Source: CAVPHV01 sp963704825
GTDB taxonomy: Bacteria > Actinomycetota > Acidimicrobiia > Spongiisociales > UBA5794
NCBI GenBank assembly: GCA_963704825.1
Contig: CAVPHV010000015.1
Coordinates: 1 to 33,364, forward strand
DNA: 33,364 nt
Direction of reading: 5' to 3'
Each line of letters opens with the position of its first letter. Positions within the stretch are counted from its first letter, which is position 1. A program made the translations under genes and the position numbers. Positions 24,483 through 32,871 of the stretch are shown one piece after another. The notes under the pieces were generated by a model. The model saw nothing but the letters and a program-made list of their open reading frames with translations. It made no database searches and was not told the DNA's origin.

Positions 24483-25481
24483 CTAGATGTGGGCGTCTTC
24501 GCGCCTGTGGCCAGATGCCAGCTCGGCGAGGACCGCAGGTTGGATGTCGGGTGCCGTGGCAACCGCAACCGTGATTGGCGTCGTGGCCCGCAACGTCGAG
24601 GTGCGGGTTCCGCCCTCGATGAGGGCCCGCTCGCCCAGGATCGATCCGGGACCCACCTCTGCAACGGCTTCACCGTCGACCTCGACGGACAGCACGCCAT
24701 CGAGGAGCAGGAACATCTCTGATCCGGGGTCGCCCTGGTCGACGAGGGTCGTGTCAGCCGCCAACCGGCGGATCTTCGGCTTCTTCCCTTCCCGCATGAT
24801 CTGGAGCGACAGCTGCCGCTCGAGTTGGGTCTCGACCGCGGTGACGATCGCCGGTGAATCCGCGTCGCCCCACGGCGTGTTGTCGCCGAAACTCTCCTGG
24901 GTCCATCCCTTGAAGTCGATCATGCCGCTCTTGGCAACTAGATTGTTTGCGTCGTCATAGATCCAGTGCCGTGGCATCTTCGACGCACCGGCAACGGCAT
25001 GGTCGTGAGAGCCGTCCGCCCGCAACGTGAGGCCGAGGGTCGTCCAGACGGTGGGGGCGACGATCTTGAGGAACGGTGGGCGGTTGATGCGGCGAGGTAG
25101 CGGTGCGCCGGTTCGCCCTCCCGTCGTCTGGGTGAAGGTGGCTGTGGTGGCGGTGATGATGGGATCGGTCCGCAGGTCGGGGAACGACACGGCAGGGATC
25201 GTGATACTGCCGACACCGAGGGCCACCGTCGTCGAGCCCATGTGGCCCTTGCCCGAGTAGCCGGCGTCCACCACCCGGCCGTCCTCGACCTCGATCCATG
25301 CACGCAATTCGTTGGCGAAACGGAACCGATCCGCCGCGCGCAGGGCCTCGAGGTCGTCGATGTGGTCGGGGAGTGGGTTGTCGTAGTGGCCGATGCCGAG
25401 ATCGACCGGGACACGGAGCGGACCCGTCATCGCCTCCGACGGGATCCACGACACGGACGTTACAGATGACTCGATACGCAT
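24483..25481 (-). CDS. Cyclic-nucleotide-binding domain protein
   Basis: 332 residues from ATG (complement 25479-25481) behind AAGGAGGAG; a much longer in-frame extension opposite the cyclase gene is a shadow. The N-terminal ~200 residues are a beta-rich domain I do not recognise (LRVPVDLGIGHYDNPLPDHI, SGKGHMGSTTVALGVGSITI). The C-terminal ~110 residues are a cNMP-binding fold: LVDQGDPGSEMFLLLDGVLS, then the phosphate-binding cassette GPGSILGERALIEGGTRTST with its Glu and Arg. It has no output HTH, so it is an effector rather than a CRP-type regulator. It is divergent from a gene encoding a class III cyclase, the likely source of its ligand. Confidence 0.9.
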   Translation of the reverse strand: MRIESSVTSVSWIPSEAMTGPLRVPVDLGIGHYDNPLPDHIDDLEALRAADRFRFANELRAWIEVEDGRVVDAGYSGKGHMGSTTVALGVGSITIPAVSFPDLRTDPIITATTATFTQTTGGRTGAPLPRRINRPPFLKIVAPTVWTTLGLTLRADGSHDHAVAGASKMPRHWIYDDANNLVAKSGMIDFKGWTQESFGDNTPWGDADSPAIVTAVETQLERQLSLQIMREGKKPKIRRLAADTTLVDQGDPGSEMFLLLDGVLSVEVDGEAVAEVGPGSILGERALIEGGTRTSTLRATTPITVAVATAPDIQPAVLAELASGHRREDAHI

Positions 25482-25655
25482 GGGCTCCTCCTTGAGTCCT
25501 TGCACGGTGTCACGACCGGGCGGTGTGAACCAGCGTGGTGTCCACCGTCGTCGACGGGTGCCAGCACCACCCCACATGGCGCGTCTGCACGCTGGCCTCA
25601 ACGGCCCCCGCACGCGGAGACTGTGATCCGTACACTCGTCGACCGGAGGAGACCC
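25482..25655. promoter_or_regulatory. Divergent promoter region between cNMP-binding and cyclase genes
   Basis: The 174 bases between the two divergent starts contain both ribosome-binding sites (GGAGGAG on each side of the gap, in opposite strands). No clear palindrome was seen. The arrangement suggests joint control of the cyclase operon and its presumed effector. Confidence 0.5.
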
Positions 25656-26960
25656 ATGCCCATCTCGGTGTTCCTCGCTGACGACAACCTCATCGTGAGG
25701 GAAGGCGTCAAGGCGCTGCTCGACCTGGAGGACGATCTCGACATCGTCGGGCAAGCCGCGGACTTCGACGGCCTCGTTGCGGGTGCCGAGGCCACCAACC
25801 CGAACGTCGTCGTAACGGATATCCGCATGCCTCCCGACTTCTCCCGAGAAGGGATCGAGGCGGCCAAGGAGGTGCGCAGACGCCACCCGGGGACCGGCAT
25901 CGTCATCCTGTCGCAGTTCGACGATCCCGACTACGCCATTGCCCTTCTGTCCGACGGAGCCGCCGGGTATGCCTATCTCCTCAAGGACCGTGTCGGTGAG
26001 GGGAACCAGCTCGCCCGCGCCGTGCGGGAGGTGGCGGCGGGCGGGTCGGTCCTCGACCCGAAGATCGTGGAGGGGCTCACGACGCCCGTTCGCCGGGACG
26101 CCACACTCACACCCGCCGAGGAGGACCTCCTCCAACAGGTTGCCGAAGGCCGCACCATCAACGCCATCGCCGGGCACCTCAACACCACACCCGCCGCAGC
26201 CGACGCAGCGATCGAGGACCTGTTCATGCGGCTCGCACAAGGCCTCACGTCCGGGAGCTCAGACAGCTTGCACCGCCTGCGCATGCTCCAGAAGGCGATC
26301 GTCGACCGCAAAGAACAGGGCGAGTCACTCAGCCGCCTCCTCCCGGGAGGCGTCGCCGCCCAGATCATCGATGGTGGCCGGCTGCCAGGGGAGACCGAGG
26401 AACTGATCGTCACCGTGTTGATGTCGGACATCCGCAGTTACACCACGATCGCCGAGCACACCGATCCATCGGTGCTCGCGGTGCAGCTCAACGAGCACCG
26501 TGCGGCGATGAATCGAGCCATCCTCAGCCACGACGGAACGGTGATGCAGTTCGTCGGCGACGCTGTCATGGCCGTCTTCGGTGCTCCCGTTCCCCAGAAC
26601 GACCATGCAGCGCTGGCGGTACGGGCGGCAGCAGCGATGCACGCAGCACAGCACGACCTCAACGCTCAGTGGCGGGCCGAGGGCAAGGAACCCTTCGGGC
26701 TCGGGATCGGCCTGTCGACGGGCCTGGTCGCTGCCGCTCTCCTCGGGTCCGAGGAGCGCCTCGAGTACACCCTCGTCGGTGACACCGTGAACCTGACCCA
26801 GCGCCTCCAGCAATGGGCCGAGCCTGGTGAGACGGTGCTGAGCCAACCCACCTGGGAGGCACTCGCCGACCGCCCCGAGGCCGACGAGCTCGAGGCGTCG
26901 TTGGTAAAGGGCAGGGACACGCCGGTGGCGGCCTACCGGTTCCCGAAGAGGGCAGCATGA
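25656..26960 (+). CDS. Response regulator fused to class III nucleotide cyclase (REC-HTH-cyclase)
   Basis: 434 residues from ATG at 25656 behind GGAGGA. Residues 1-125 are a receiver (ISVFLADDNLIVREGVKALL; Asp55 in VVVTDIRMPP; Lys in YLLKDR). Residues ~150-200 resemble a degenerate LuxR/NarL HTH (LTPAEEDLLQQVAEGRTINA). Residues ~245-430 are a class III cyclase with both metal aspartates (VLMSDIRSYTTIAE and MQFVGDAVMAVFGAP) and YTLVGDTVNLTQRL. The position usually Lys for adenine recognition reads Gln (VMQFVGD), so cAMP versus cGMP cannot be settled. It heads an operon, overlapping the first kinase by ATGA. Phosphorylation by the kinases probably gates cyclase activity. Confidence 0.93.
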   Translation: MPISVFLADDNLIVREGVKALLDLEDDLDIVGQAADFDGLVAGAEATNPNVVVTDIRMPPDFSREGIEAAKEVRRRHPGTGIVILSQFDDPDYAIALLSDGAAGYAYLLKDRVGEGNQLARAVREVAAGGSVLDPKIVEGLTTPVRRDATLTPAEEDLLQQVAEGRTINAIAGHLNTTPAAADAAIEDLFMRLAQGLTSGSSDSLHRLRMLQKAIVDRKEQGESLSRLLPGGVAAQIIDGGRLPGETEELIVTVLMSDIRSYTTIAEHTDPSVLAVQLNEHRAAMNRAILSHDGTVMQFVGDAVMAVFGAPVPQNDHAALAVRAAAAMHAAQHDLNAQWRAEGKEPFGLGIGLSTGLVAAALLGSEERLEYTLVGDTVNLTQRLQQWAEPGETVLSQPTWEALADRPEADELEASLVKGRDTPVAAYRFPKRAA

Positions 26961-29158
26961 GCGCAATCGGCTCTCGCGAGGCCCACCTCGGCTCGCCTGT
27001 GGGTACCACCGGCTCAGATGGTGATGACGGCATGCGACTCGGATCCCGGCGGTGGCGTGTCGCGGTGTGGCTGGTCGCAGGGGTGGCGATCGCTGTCGAG
27101 TTGGCTGCCAACCTCGCTGCCGTCAACCTCATCAGCCGACCCGGAGCCGAGGAGGCGTGGGCAGGCATCATCGGGCCGGCGGGGGCAGTGATGTTCCGCT
27201 ACATGCAATTCGAGATGCATGTCGACGCACTCATCTTCCTTTCGTCCATAGTCGTGGGAGCCGTGATCCTCGCCCGCTACCCGCATCAGGGCTTCGGATG
27301 GGCCCTCAGCGTTGGGTGGGGATTGGTGCTCACGCTCGTCCACGTGTCGATGGTCGGTGCTGCAGCCGCAGCGACGAACGACGCTGTGATGGCGACCACA
27401 TGGTTCATGTGGTTCCAGAGCATTCTTGAATCGGCGGCCCTGATCGCGATCCCGCTCGCACTCGTCCTGTACCCGACGGGACGCACGATCGGCCCGTGGT
27501 GGCGGCGGGTGCTCAGTGGATTCATTGCGATTGGCATCGGCATTCTCGTCGCACTCGGATTGCAGTCGGGTCCCATCACATCTCAGGCCGGCGTGACGAT
27601 CCTCGACAACCCAGTCGGCGCCCTTCCCGTGTTTGCAGACCAGGGGTTCGTCGTCTTCGAAGTAGCGTTCCTCGTCTTCATGGTCGCTGCACTCATCGTG
27701 CGATACAGGCGAGGCCATGGCATCGAGCGCCAGCAGATGAAGTGGGTATTTGCGATCGCCGGTGTCGGGATTGTGTTGCTATCGATCAGCGGGTTCATCC
27801 AGGACGCGTACCCGGATGCTGCCGATGCCCTGAGCACCATCTCAGGGGCCCTTGGCGCCCTCGGGATACTCGCGATCGGCATGGCCATCTTGAAGTACCG
27901 CCTCTACGACATCGATGTGGTGATTTCGAGGACGGTGACGTATGGCGTACTGGCGGCGTTCATCACGGTTGTGTACGCACTGATCGTGGTGGGGATCGGG
28001 TCACTGGTCGGCGGTGGCGACGAACCGAATCTGGCGTTGTCGATCACGGCGGTGGCGATCGTGGCGGTGGCATTCGAGCAGGTGCGGGTGCGGGTCCAGC
28101 ATTGGGCGAACGTCCTCGTGTATGGGAGGCGTGCGACGCCGTATGAGGTGTTGGCGAGCGCGACGGCCCGGCTGTCGGACACCAGTGATCCTGATGAGGC
28201 GTTGGCGAGGGTGACCCAGCTCGTGGCCGATGGTACGGGTGCGGTCGAGGTGGTGTTGTGGCTCAAGGTGGGGGAGGTGATGTATCCGCGTGCGGCATCG
28301 CCCCCCGATGTGCTGGCCGACCTCGACGTCGTGGCCGGGGAGGATCCGGTGGCGGCGATCGCCGGGGATCGTGTCGTTGCGGTGCGTCATCGCGGTGATG
28401 TGCTCGGGGCGCTGAGCATCACCAAGGACCGGGCCGACGCGGTGACAGGGTCCGATGAGAAGGTGCTCGAGGATGTGGCGGCGGGTGCTGGGGTGTTGTT
28501 GCGCAACATGGGCCTCAATGCCGAGTTGGCTGAGCGAGCCGAGCAGTTGCGGGTGTCGCGGCGTCGGTTGGTGGCTGCCCAGGACACTGAGCGACGCCGG
28601 CTTGAGCGCGATCTCCATGATGGTGCCCAGCAGCAGGTGGTGGCGTTGAAGGTGAAGCTGGGTATTGCCCGGACCTTGGCGGAACGTGAGGGGGCAGAGT
28701 CCGTTGCTGGACTTGTGGCATCCCTGTCCGACACCACCCAGGACGCCGTGGACGGGATGCGTGCAGTGGCCCACGGCATCTACCCACCGCTGCTCGAGGC
28801 CGAAGGGTTGGAGGCTGCTCTGGCATCGGCGCGACGCACCATTTCGATCCCGGTCGAGCTCACCGCCGAACGCATCGGTCGCTACGAGCGATCCGTCGAA
28901 GAGAGCGTCTACTTCTGTGTGCTGGGGGTCATCGCTGAAGCCGTCGATACCGGCGCAACTCGCGTGATCATCACGCTCCGCGGTGGCGGCGACTCCGTCA
29001 CGTTCTCCGTGGGCACCGACAGTGCGCCTGGCGACGTCGTCGCCGTCGAAGACAGGATCGACGCCCTGGGGGGCAGTCTTCACACCGAACGTGAGACCGA
29101 CCGCACGGTGGTCGTGGGTGAGTTGCCTGCGCGTTCCCGATCGATGGAACCAGCATGA
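26957..29158 (+). CDS. Membrane histidine kinase with intact H-box but degenerate ATP-binding domain (HK1)
   Basis: 733 residues. About eight or nine transmembrane helices fill residues ~30-370, ending in YRLYDIDVVISRTVTYGVLA, followed by a GAF-like domain (~395-530) and a HisKA_3 dimerisation domain with the phospho-acceptor His554 in RRRLERDLHDGAQQQVVALK. The C-terminal HATPase region is not normal. Where the partner kinase has EALQNTAKYAEAS it reads GVIAEAVDTGAT, losing the N-box Asn. Where the partner has DDGRGF and GAGLSGIADRI it reads VGTDSAPGDVVAVEDRI, losing the G-boxes and lid. The frame is open throughout, and homology resumes at DRIDALGG, so this is not a frameshift. It should be phosphorylated but unable to bind ATP. 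It is translationally coupled to the cyclase gene. Confidence 0.92.
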   Translation: MSAIGSREAHLGSPVGTTGSDGDDGMRLGSRRWRVAVWLVAGVAIAVELAANLAAVNLISRPGAEEAWAGIIGPAGAVMFRYMQFEMHVDALIFLSSIVVGAVILARYPHQGFGWALSVGWGLVLTLVHVSMVGAAAAATNDAVMATTWFMWFQSILESAALIAIPLALVLYPTGRTIGPWWRRVLSGFIAIGIGILVALGLQSGPITSQAGVTILDNPVGALPVFADQGFVVFEVAFLVFMVAALIVRYRRGHGIERQQMKWVFAIAGVGIVLLSISGFIQDAYPDAADALSTISGALGALGILAIGMAILKYRLYDIDVVISRTVTYGVLAAFITVVYALIVVGIGSLVGGGDEPNLALSITAVAIVAVAFEQVRVRVQHWANVLVYGRRATPYEVLASATARLSDTSDPDEALARVTQLVADGTGAVEVVLWLKVGEVMYPRAASPPDVLADLDVVAGEDPVAAIAGDRVVAVRHRGDVLGALSITKDRADAVTGSDEKVLEDVAAGAGVLLRNMGLNAELAERAEQLRVSRRRLVAAQDTERRRLERDLHDGAQQQVVALKVKLGIARTLAEREGAESVAGLVASLSDTTQDAVDGMRAVAHGIYPPLLEAEGLEAALASARRTISIPVELTAERIGRYERSVEESVYFCVLGVIAEAVDTGATRVIITLRGGGDSVTFSVGTDSAPGDVVAVEDRIDALGGSLHTERETDRTVVVGELPARSRSMEPA

Positions 29159-29201
29159 GGTGTCAGCCGAGGGCGTGCGCCGGTGTTCATGAGGCCTCGA
29201 C

Positions 29202-31292
29202 ATGACGACGGCCATGGCGAAGCGCAGGGTGACTGCTGCCTGGTGGATCGCTATCGCCGTCGCCCTCGCCGCCGTGGGACTCGAAGTCGCCTACCGGCTC
29301 CTGGCGGAAGACGCGACACTCTCGCTCGGCGACTTCCTGTGGACGATCGTGCCCATTCCCTTCGCCGCACTCGGGGCGCTGATCGTCTCCCGGCAGCCGG
29401 GGAACCGCATCGGCTTGATCCTGCTCGTGATCGGAGCGGGGATGACCCTCAGCAATCTCGGTGACGCCGTGTTCTTCTTCATCGACGAACCGCCGACCAC
29501 CATGTCGCCGCCGCTCTTCGCTGCGCTCTGGTACAACAACGTTGCGTGGGCGACGTTCTTCTTCCCGATGTTCATGTTGCTCTACGTGTTCCCCACGGGG
29601 TCTTTGCTCTCCCGACGGTGGATGTGGGCGCCCCGCCTGGCCCTCGTGTTGTTCGGATTCCTCGTGGTCAGCACGCTCGTCGCCGACGAGATCGGCCCGA
29701 CGTCCGAGGCCTGGTTCGTGGAGAACCCGATCGGATTCGTCTCGGATGACGCCTTTGGACCGGTGTTGTTGATCTTCCTCGTCGGTGTGCTCGTCCTGCT
29801 TGCCGGGGGAGCTGTGGCGATGGTGATGCGCTACCGAAGGGCACCGGGCGTCGAGAGGGAACAGATCAAGTGGGTGCTGTTCGGCTTCTTCGTGTTCGCC
29901 ACCGCATGGGTGATCGCCTTCCTCCTCGAGTCGTGGGGATCGGGTGTCGTGGGACTCCTCCTGGTTCTGGGCATCAGCGTCATCCCCACGGTCATCACCA
30001 TCGCCGTGCTGAAGTACCACCTCTACGACATCGATGTGGTCATTTCCAGGACGGTGACGTATGGCGTGCTGGCTGCCTTCATTGGTGTGGTGTATGTGGG
30101 GATTGTTGTTGGTCTGGGTGAACTCGTTGGGGGTGGTGAGGGCGCGAATCTGGGATTGGCGGTGGTGGCGACGGCGGTGGTGGCGATCGGGTTCCAGCCG
30201 GTGCGTGTGCGGGTTGAGCGGTGGGCGAATCGGTTGGTGTATGGGAAGCGTGCGACGCCGTATGAGGTGTTGGCGTCGTTTTCGCATCGGGCGACGGATG
30301 AGTCTGATGAGGATGTGTTGGCTCGCATTCCGCGGTTGATCGTGGATGGGACGGGTGCGGTCGGGGCGGTGGCGTGGGTGCGTTCGGGTGGGGGATTCCG
30401 CTCAGCGTCGGCGTGGCCTGAGGTCGGAGAGGTGCGCCGTTTGGAGGGATCGGTGTTCGATGACGGCGAGGCGGATGTGTCGTTGCCGGTGTTCCATGGT
30501 GGCGAGTTGTTGGGTGGGATCTCGTTGGTGGCAGCTCGGGGTGGATCGATAACGCCACCCGAACTCGAGCTCGTGGAGAATCTTGCTAATGGGTTGGGGT
30601 TGACGTTGCGCAATGCACAGTTGACCGCTGCGCTGCGTCGCCAGGTCAAGGATCTGCAGCGGTCGCGTGACCGGATCGTGTCGGCGGCTGATGCGGCGCG
30701 CCGATCGCTCGAGCACGACCTCGATTCGGGTCCCCAGCAGCAGTTGGTGGCGGTGAAGGTGAAGCTCGGTCCGGTCCGCAAGCTCGCCGAGGATGCCGGC
30801 GCCACCCGGACCGCGGGCCTGCTCGCCGATATCGAGTCCCAGGCTGGGGACGCGATCCAGGCGGTGCGTGATTTTGCTGCGGGTGTGTATCCGCCGTTGT
30901 TGGGTGCGGAGGGTCTCACGGTGGCGTTGGCGCAAGAGACCCGTAGAGCCGCAGTGCCGGTGGTTCTCGAGTCCGACGATGTGGGCCGATACCCGCGTGA
31001 TGTCGAGTCCGCGGTGTATTTCTCGATCCTCGAAGCGCTCCAGAACACCGCCAAGTATGCGGAGGCGTCCCGGGCCACGGTTCGGCTCACGGCCCGCAAC
31101 GGTGACCTGCGGTTCGAGGTATCCGACGATGGGCGAGGCTTCGATGCGGCAACCATCGAACGGGGTGCGGGCCTGAGTGGGATCGCCGACCGCATCGACA
31201 CCATCGGTGGCACATGGACCATCACCTCCACCCCCGGACACGGCACCACCATCACCGGATCCATACCGGTCACCGACCCCGTACCGGTCTAG
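29202..31292 (+). CDS. Membrane histidine kinase with intact ATP-binding domain but Asp in place of the H-box His (HK2)
   Basis: 696 residues, paralogous to HK1 along its length, with the same multi-helix N-terminus, the near-identical YDIDVVISRTVTYGVLAAFI stretch, a GAF-like domain and HisKA_3/HATPase. The H-box reads ARRSLEHDLDSGPQQQLVAV: aligned with LERDLHDGAQQQ, the acceptor His is Asp508 (codon 30723-30725), and a His appears three residues earlier at 505. The ATPase domain is complete: N-box EALQNTAKYAEAS, G1 SDDGRGF, G2 GAGLSGIADRI and GHGTTITGSIP. It probably binds ATP and phosphorylates HK1 in trans. It starts 43 bases after HK1 stops and ends in CTAG shared with the convergent regulator. 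Confidence 0.93.
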   Translation: MTTAMAKRRVTAAWWIAIAVALAAVGLEVAYRLLAEDATLSLGDFLWTIVPIPFAALGALIVSRQPGNRIGLILLVIGAGMTLSNLGDAVFFFIDEPPTTMSPPLFAALWYNNVAWATFFFPMFMLLYVFPTGSLLSRRWMWAPRLALVLFGFLVVSTLVADEIGPTSEAWFVENPIGFVSDDAFGPVLLIFLVGVLVLLAGGAVAMVMRYRRAPGVEREQIKWVLFGFFVFATAWVIAFLLESWGSGVVGLLLVLGISVIPTVITIAVLKYHLYDIDVVISRTVTYGVLAAFIGVVYVGIVVGLGELVGGGEGANLGLAVVATAVVAIGFQPVRVRVERWANRLVYGKRATPYEVLASFSHRATDESDEDVLARIPRLIVDGTGAVGAVAWVRSGGGFRSASAWPEVGEVRRLEGSVFDDGEADVSLPVFHGGELLGGISLVAARGGSITPPELELVENLANGLGLTLRNAQLTAALRRQVKDLQRSRDRIVSAADAARRSLEHDLDSGPQQQLVAVKVKLGPVRKLAEDAGATRTAGLLADIESQAGDAIQAVRDFAAGVYPPLLGAEGLTVALAQETRRAAVPVVLESDDVGRYPRDVESAVYFSILEALQNTAKYAEASRATVRLTARNGDLRFEVSDDGRGFDAATIERGAGLSGIADRIDTIGGTWTITSTPGHGTTITGSIPVTDPVPV

Positions 31293-31663
31293 TCCGACTG
31301 GGCGAGCTCCCACATCTCGGCCAGCATGTCGAAGCTGAACTGCGACTTCGGGATGAACCCGACCGCACCCGCGGCGACCGCCATGCCGACGTAGTCGCCG
31401 GACTCATGGGTCGACATGACGATGACCGCTGGGGCGTCGGGGAGGGCGCTGATCTGTCGGGTCGTCTCGATGCCGTCGATACCCGGCATCTGGACGTCCA
31501 TCAGCACGAGATCAGGCTTCAGCTCGGAAACGAGGTCGATGGCCTCACGGCCGCTCTCCGCCTCGCCAGCGACCTCGAAGCCATCGGTCATTTCGACAAC
31601 CATCCGCGACGCCTCGCGGAACGGCAGCTGATCGTCCACGATCAACACTCGGACACTCGTCAT
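31289..31663 (-). CDS. Stand-alone receiver-domain response regulator
   Basis: 124 residues from ATG (complement 31661-31663) behind GGAGGTGGCC. A single receiver: RVLIVDDQLPFREASRMVVE, phospho-acceptor Asp56 in LVLMDVQMPGIDG, Thr/Ser in VIVMSTHESGD, Lys in GFIPKSQ. No output domain follows, as in CheY or Spo0F, so it acts by protein contact or in a relay. Its stop codon shares the bases CTAG (31289-31292) with that of HK2, a tail-to-tail overlap. Together with the REC-cyclase fusion it gives the kinase pair two candidate targets. Confidence 0.93.
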   Translation of the reverse strand: MTSVRVLIVDDQLPFREASRMVVEMTDGFEVAGEAESGREAIDLVSELKPDLVLMDVQMPGIDGIETTRQISALPDAPAVIVMSTHESGDYVGMAVAAGAVGFIPKSQFSFDMLAEMWELAQSD

Positions 31664-31821
31664 GGCCACCTCCACCCCTGCAGCATCGTCGCTTGGTGCG
31701 CAGGAATCCATGGTGCTCGCCACTCTTCGAGGGTGGGGATAACACCACCTTCGCTATCGGAACCTCTCCGAGAGCGACCGAAGGCGATGGCCGCTCCGAT
31801 GTTCGGGACACGTTCGCGGCG
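31664..31821. other. Intergenic region upstream of the receiver gene
   Basis: The 158 bases between the receiver start and the SRPBCC stop hold no reading frame of note. Promoter elements for the receiver gene must lie here, but I cannot pick one with confidence. Confidence 0.4.
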
Positions 31822-32313
31822 TCATGCTGACGGTCGGGACAGGCCGGACAGCACCGATGATGCCTTCTCGAACGGCTCGAGGACGACGTCCCACCCGCTC
31901 TGGTAGCCGGCGCGTGCTGCATTGCCTTGTTCGCCACCGAGTTCTTCCCAGCCTCGGTGTTCGAGCTCGAGCTGGGTGCCGCCGTCGGGTGCTGGGCTGA
32001 AGCGAACCTCCAGGATCGTCGCTGCGTCGGGCTCGACGGAGGGATGCCAGGCAAGCACGAACCGATGTGGTGGGTCCCATGCGATGACGTCGGCCCAGGC
32101 GTGTTCGGTGCCGTCTTCGGTCAACTCGACGACTCGCCCGCCGACGCGCCGTTCAAATCGAACGCCGGTGGCGTTGTGTTCGGCGATCGAGAAGGCGACC
32201 AACGGCCACCAGGTCCCCATGCGGGTGGTGAATAGATCGAACGCTTCGACCGGATCGAGCGGGACCGTGCGCGTCTTATGTACCGGCTCGATGGGGTTGT
32301 CGGACAGTTTCAT
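31822..32313 (-). CDS. SRPBCC/AHSA1-type START-like protein
   Basis: 163 residues from ATG (complement 32311-32313), overlapping the ArsR stop by ATGA. Motifs of the AHSA1/ATPase-activator-like family: VHKTRTVPLDPVEAFDLFTT, GTWWPL, GGRVVELTEDGTEHAWADVI, WDPPHRFVLAWHPS and the C-terminal GGTQLELEHRGWEELG with AARAGYQSGWDVVLEPF. These small hydrophobic-pocket proteins are frequently paired with ArsR regulators, as here. The ligand is unknown. Confidence 0.93.
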   Translation of the reverse strand: MKLSDNPIEPVHKTRTVPLDPVEAFDLFTTRMGTWWPLVAFSIAEHNATGVRFERRVGGRVVELTEDGTEHAWADVIAWDPPHRFVLAWHPSVEPDAATILEVRFSPAPDGGTQLELEHRGWEELGGEQGNAARAGYQSGWDVVLEPFEKASSVLSGLSRPSA

Positions 32314-32618
32314 TTTTCGTGTTCCTTTCCTGCTGCTTCGGTGAAGTTGTCGAGGACGTCGTCCCACAGCACGTCGATCCACGCCCTCAGCTGCGCGACG
32401 CCCTGCGGGTCGATCCGGTAGATGCGTTTCGCTCCGTCGGGTATGGCGGTGACGAGGCCGGCCGCGCTGAGCACTTTGAGGTGCTGGGAAACCGCCGGCT
32501 GTGAGATTGGGAGATGGTCGGTCAACTCGCGCACTGACGATGGTGCCTCGCGGAGTAGTTCGTAGATAGATCGTCTGGTCGGATCGGCCAGGGCGACGAG
32601 TTGAGAGCCGATGTCCAT
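32310..32618 (-). CDS. ArsR-family winged-helix repressor
   Basis: 102 residues starting at the ATG with complement 32616-32618. The winged helix is complete: LVALADPTRRSIYELLREAP, SVRELTDHLPISQPAVSQHL, KVLSAAGLVTAIPDGAKRIY. It has no Cys or His metal-binding motif, so it belongs to the non-metal ArsR group found with SRPBCC genes. It is the first gene of a two-gene operon and probably represses its own promoter. Confidence 0.95.
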   Translation of the reverse strand: MDIGSQLVALADPTRRSIYELLREAPSSVRELTDHLPISQPAVSQHLKVLSAAGLVTAIPDGAKRIYRIDPQGVAQLRAWIDVLWDDVLDNFTEAAGKEHEK

Positions 32619-32640
32619 GACGATCGACGATAGGTGATCG

Positions 32641-32651
32641 CTTATGATAAG
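32641..32651. promoter_or_regulatory. Possible ArsR operator
   Basis: CTTATGATAAG is a perfect 5+1+5 inverted repeat 23 bases upstream of the ArsR start. It is AT-rich against a GC-rich background and overlaps a plausible -10 box on the minus strand. Confidence 0.45.
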
Positions 32652-32845
32652 TCAACACCGATGATTGAGATCAATGGGGCGCGGTCCACGTGGCTTGCAC
32701 CACTGTCGGCAAGGCCGGGCCGAGCGCGACGGCATCGATTCCCCCCGGCCGTCGGGACCATGCGGCGTCACCGTAGGGCCGTGATGAGCGGTCGTGTGAG
32801 GTCCCGGCCGCTTGACCACCTTGAGGCGTAAGCGGAGCGACATCT

Positions 32846-32861
32846 GTCGGGTTATCTTGAC
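32846..32861. promoter_or_regulatory. Degenerate palindromic operator, copy C
   Basis: GTCGGG-TTAT-CTTGAC corresponds to the perfect palindrome of copies A and B but has two unpaired positions, so repressor binding may be weakened. The -10 box is TATCTT. Confidence 0.55.
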
Positions 32862-32871
32862 ACACATGTAA

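Noticed and set aside
25482..26240. Minus-strand extension of the cNMP-binding protein to 585 residues
   Set aside because: It runs antisense through the receiver domain of the cyclase gene; a strong ribosome-binding site and start lie at 25481.
27014..27718. Long antisense frames across the two kinases, including 28001-29215 and 30023-31273
   Set aside because: They are composition-driven shadows with His/Arg/Ser-rich translations and no family motifs.
28900..29158. Frameshift as the cause of the degenerate ATP-binding domain of HK1
   Set aside because: Homology to the partner kinase is in the same frame before (YFCVLGVIAEAV) and after (DRIDALGG) the damaged boxes, and other frames show no HATPase motifs.
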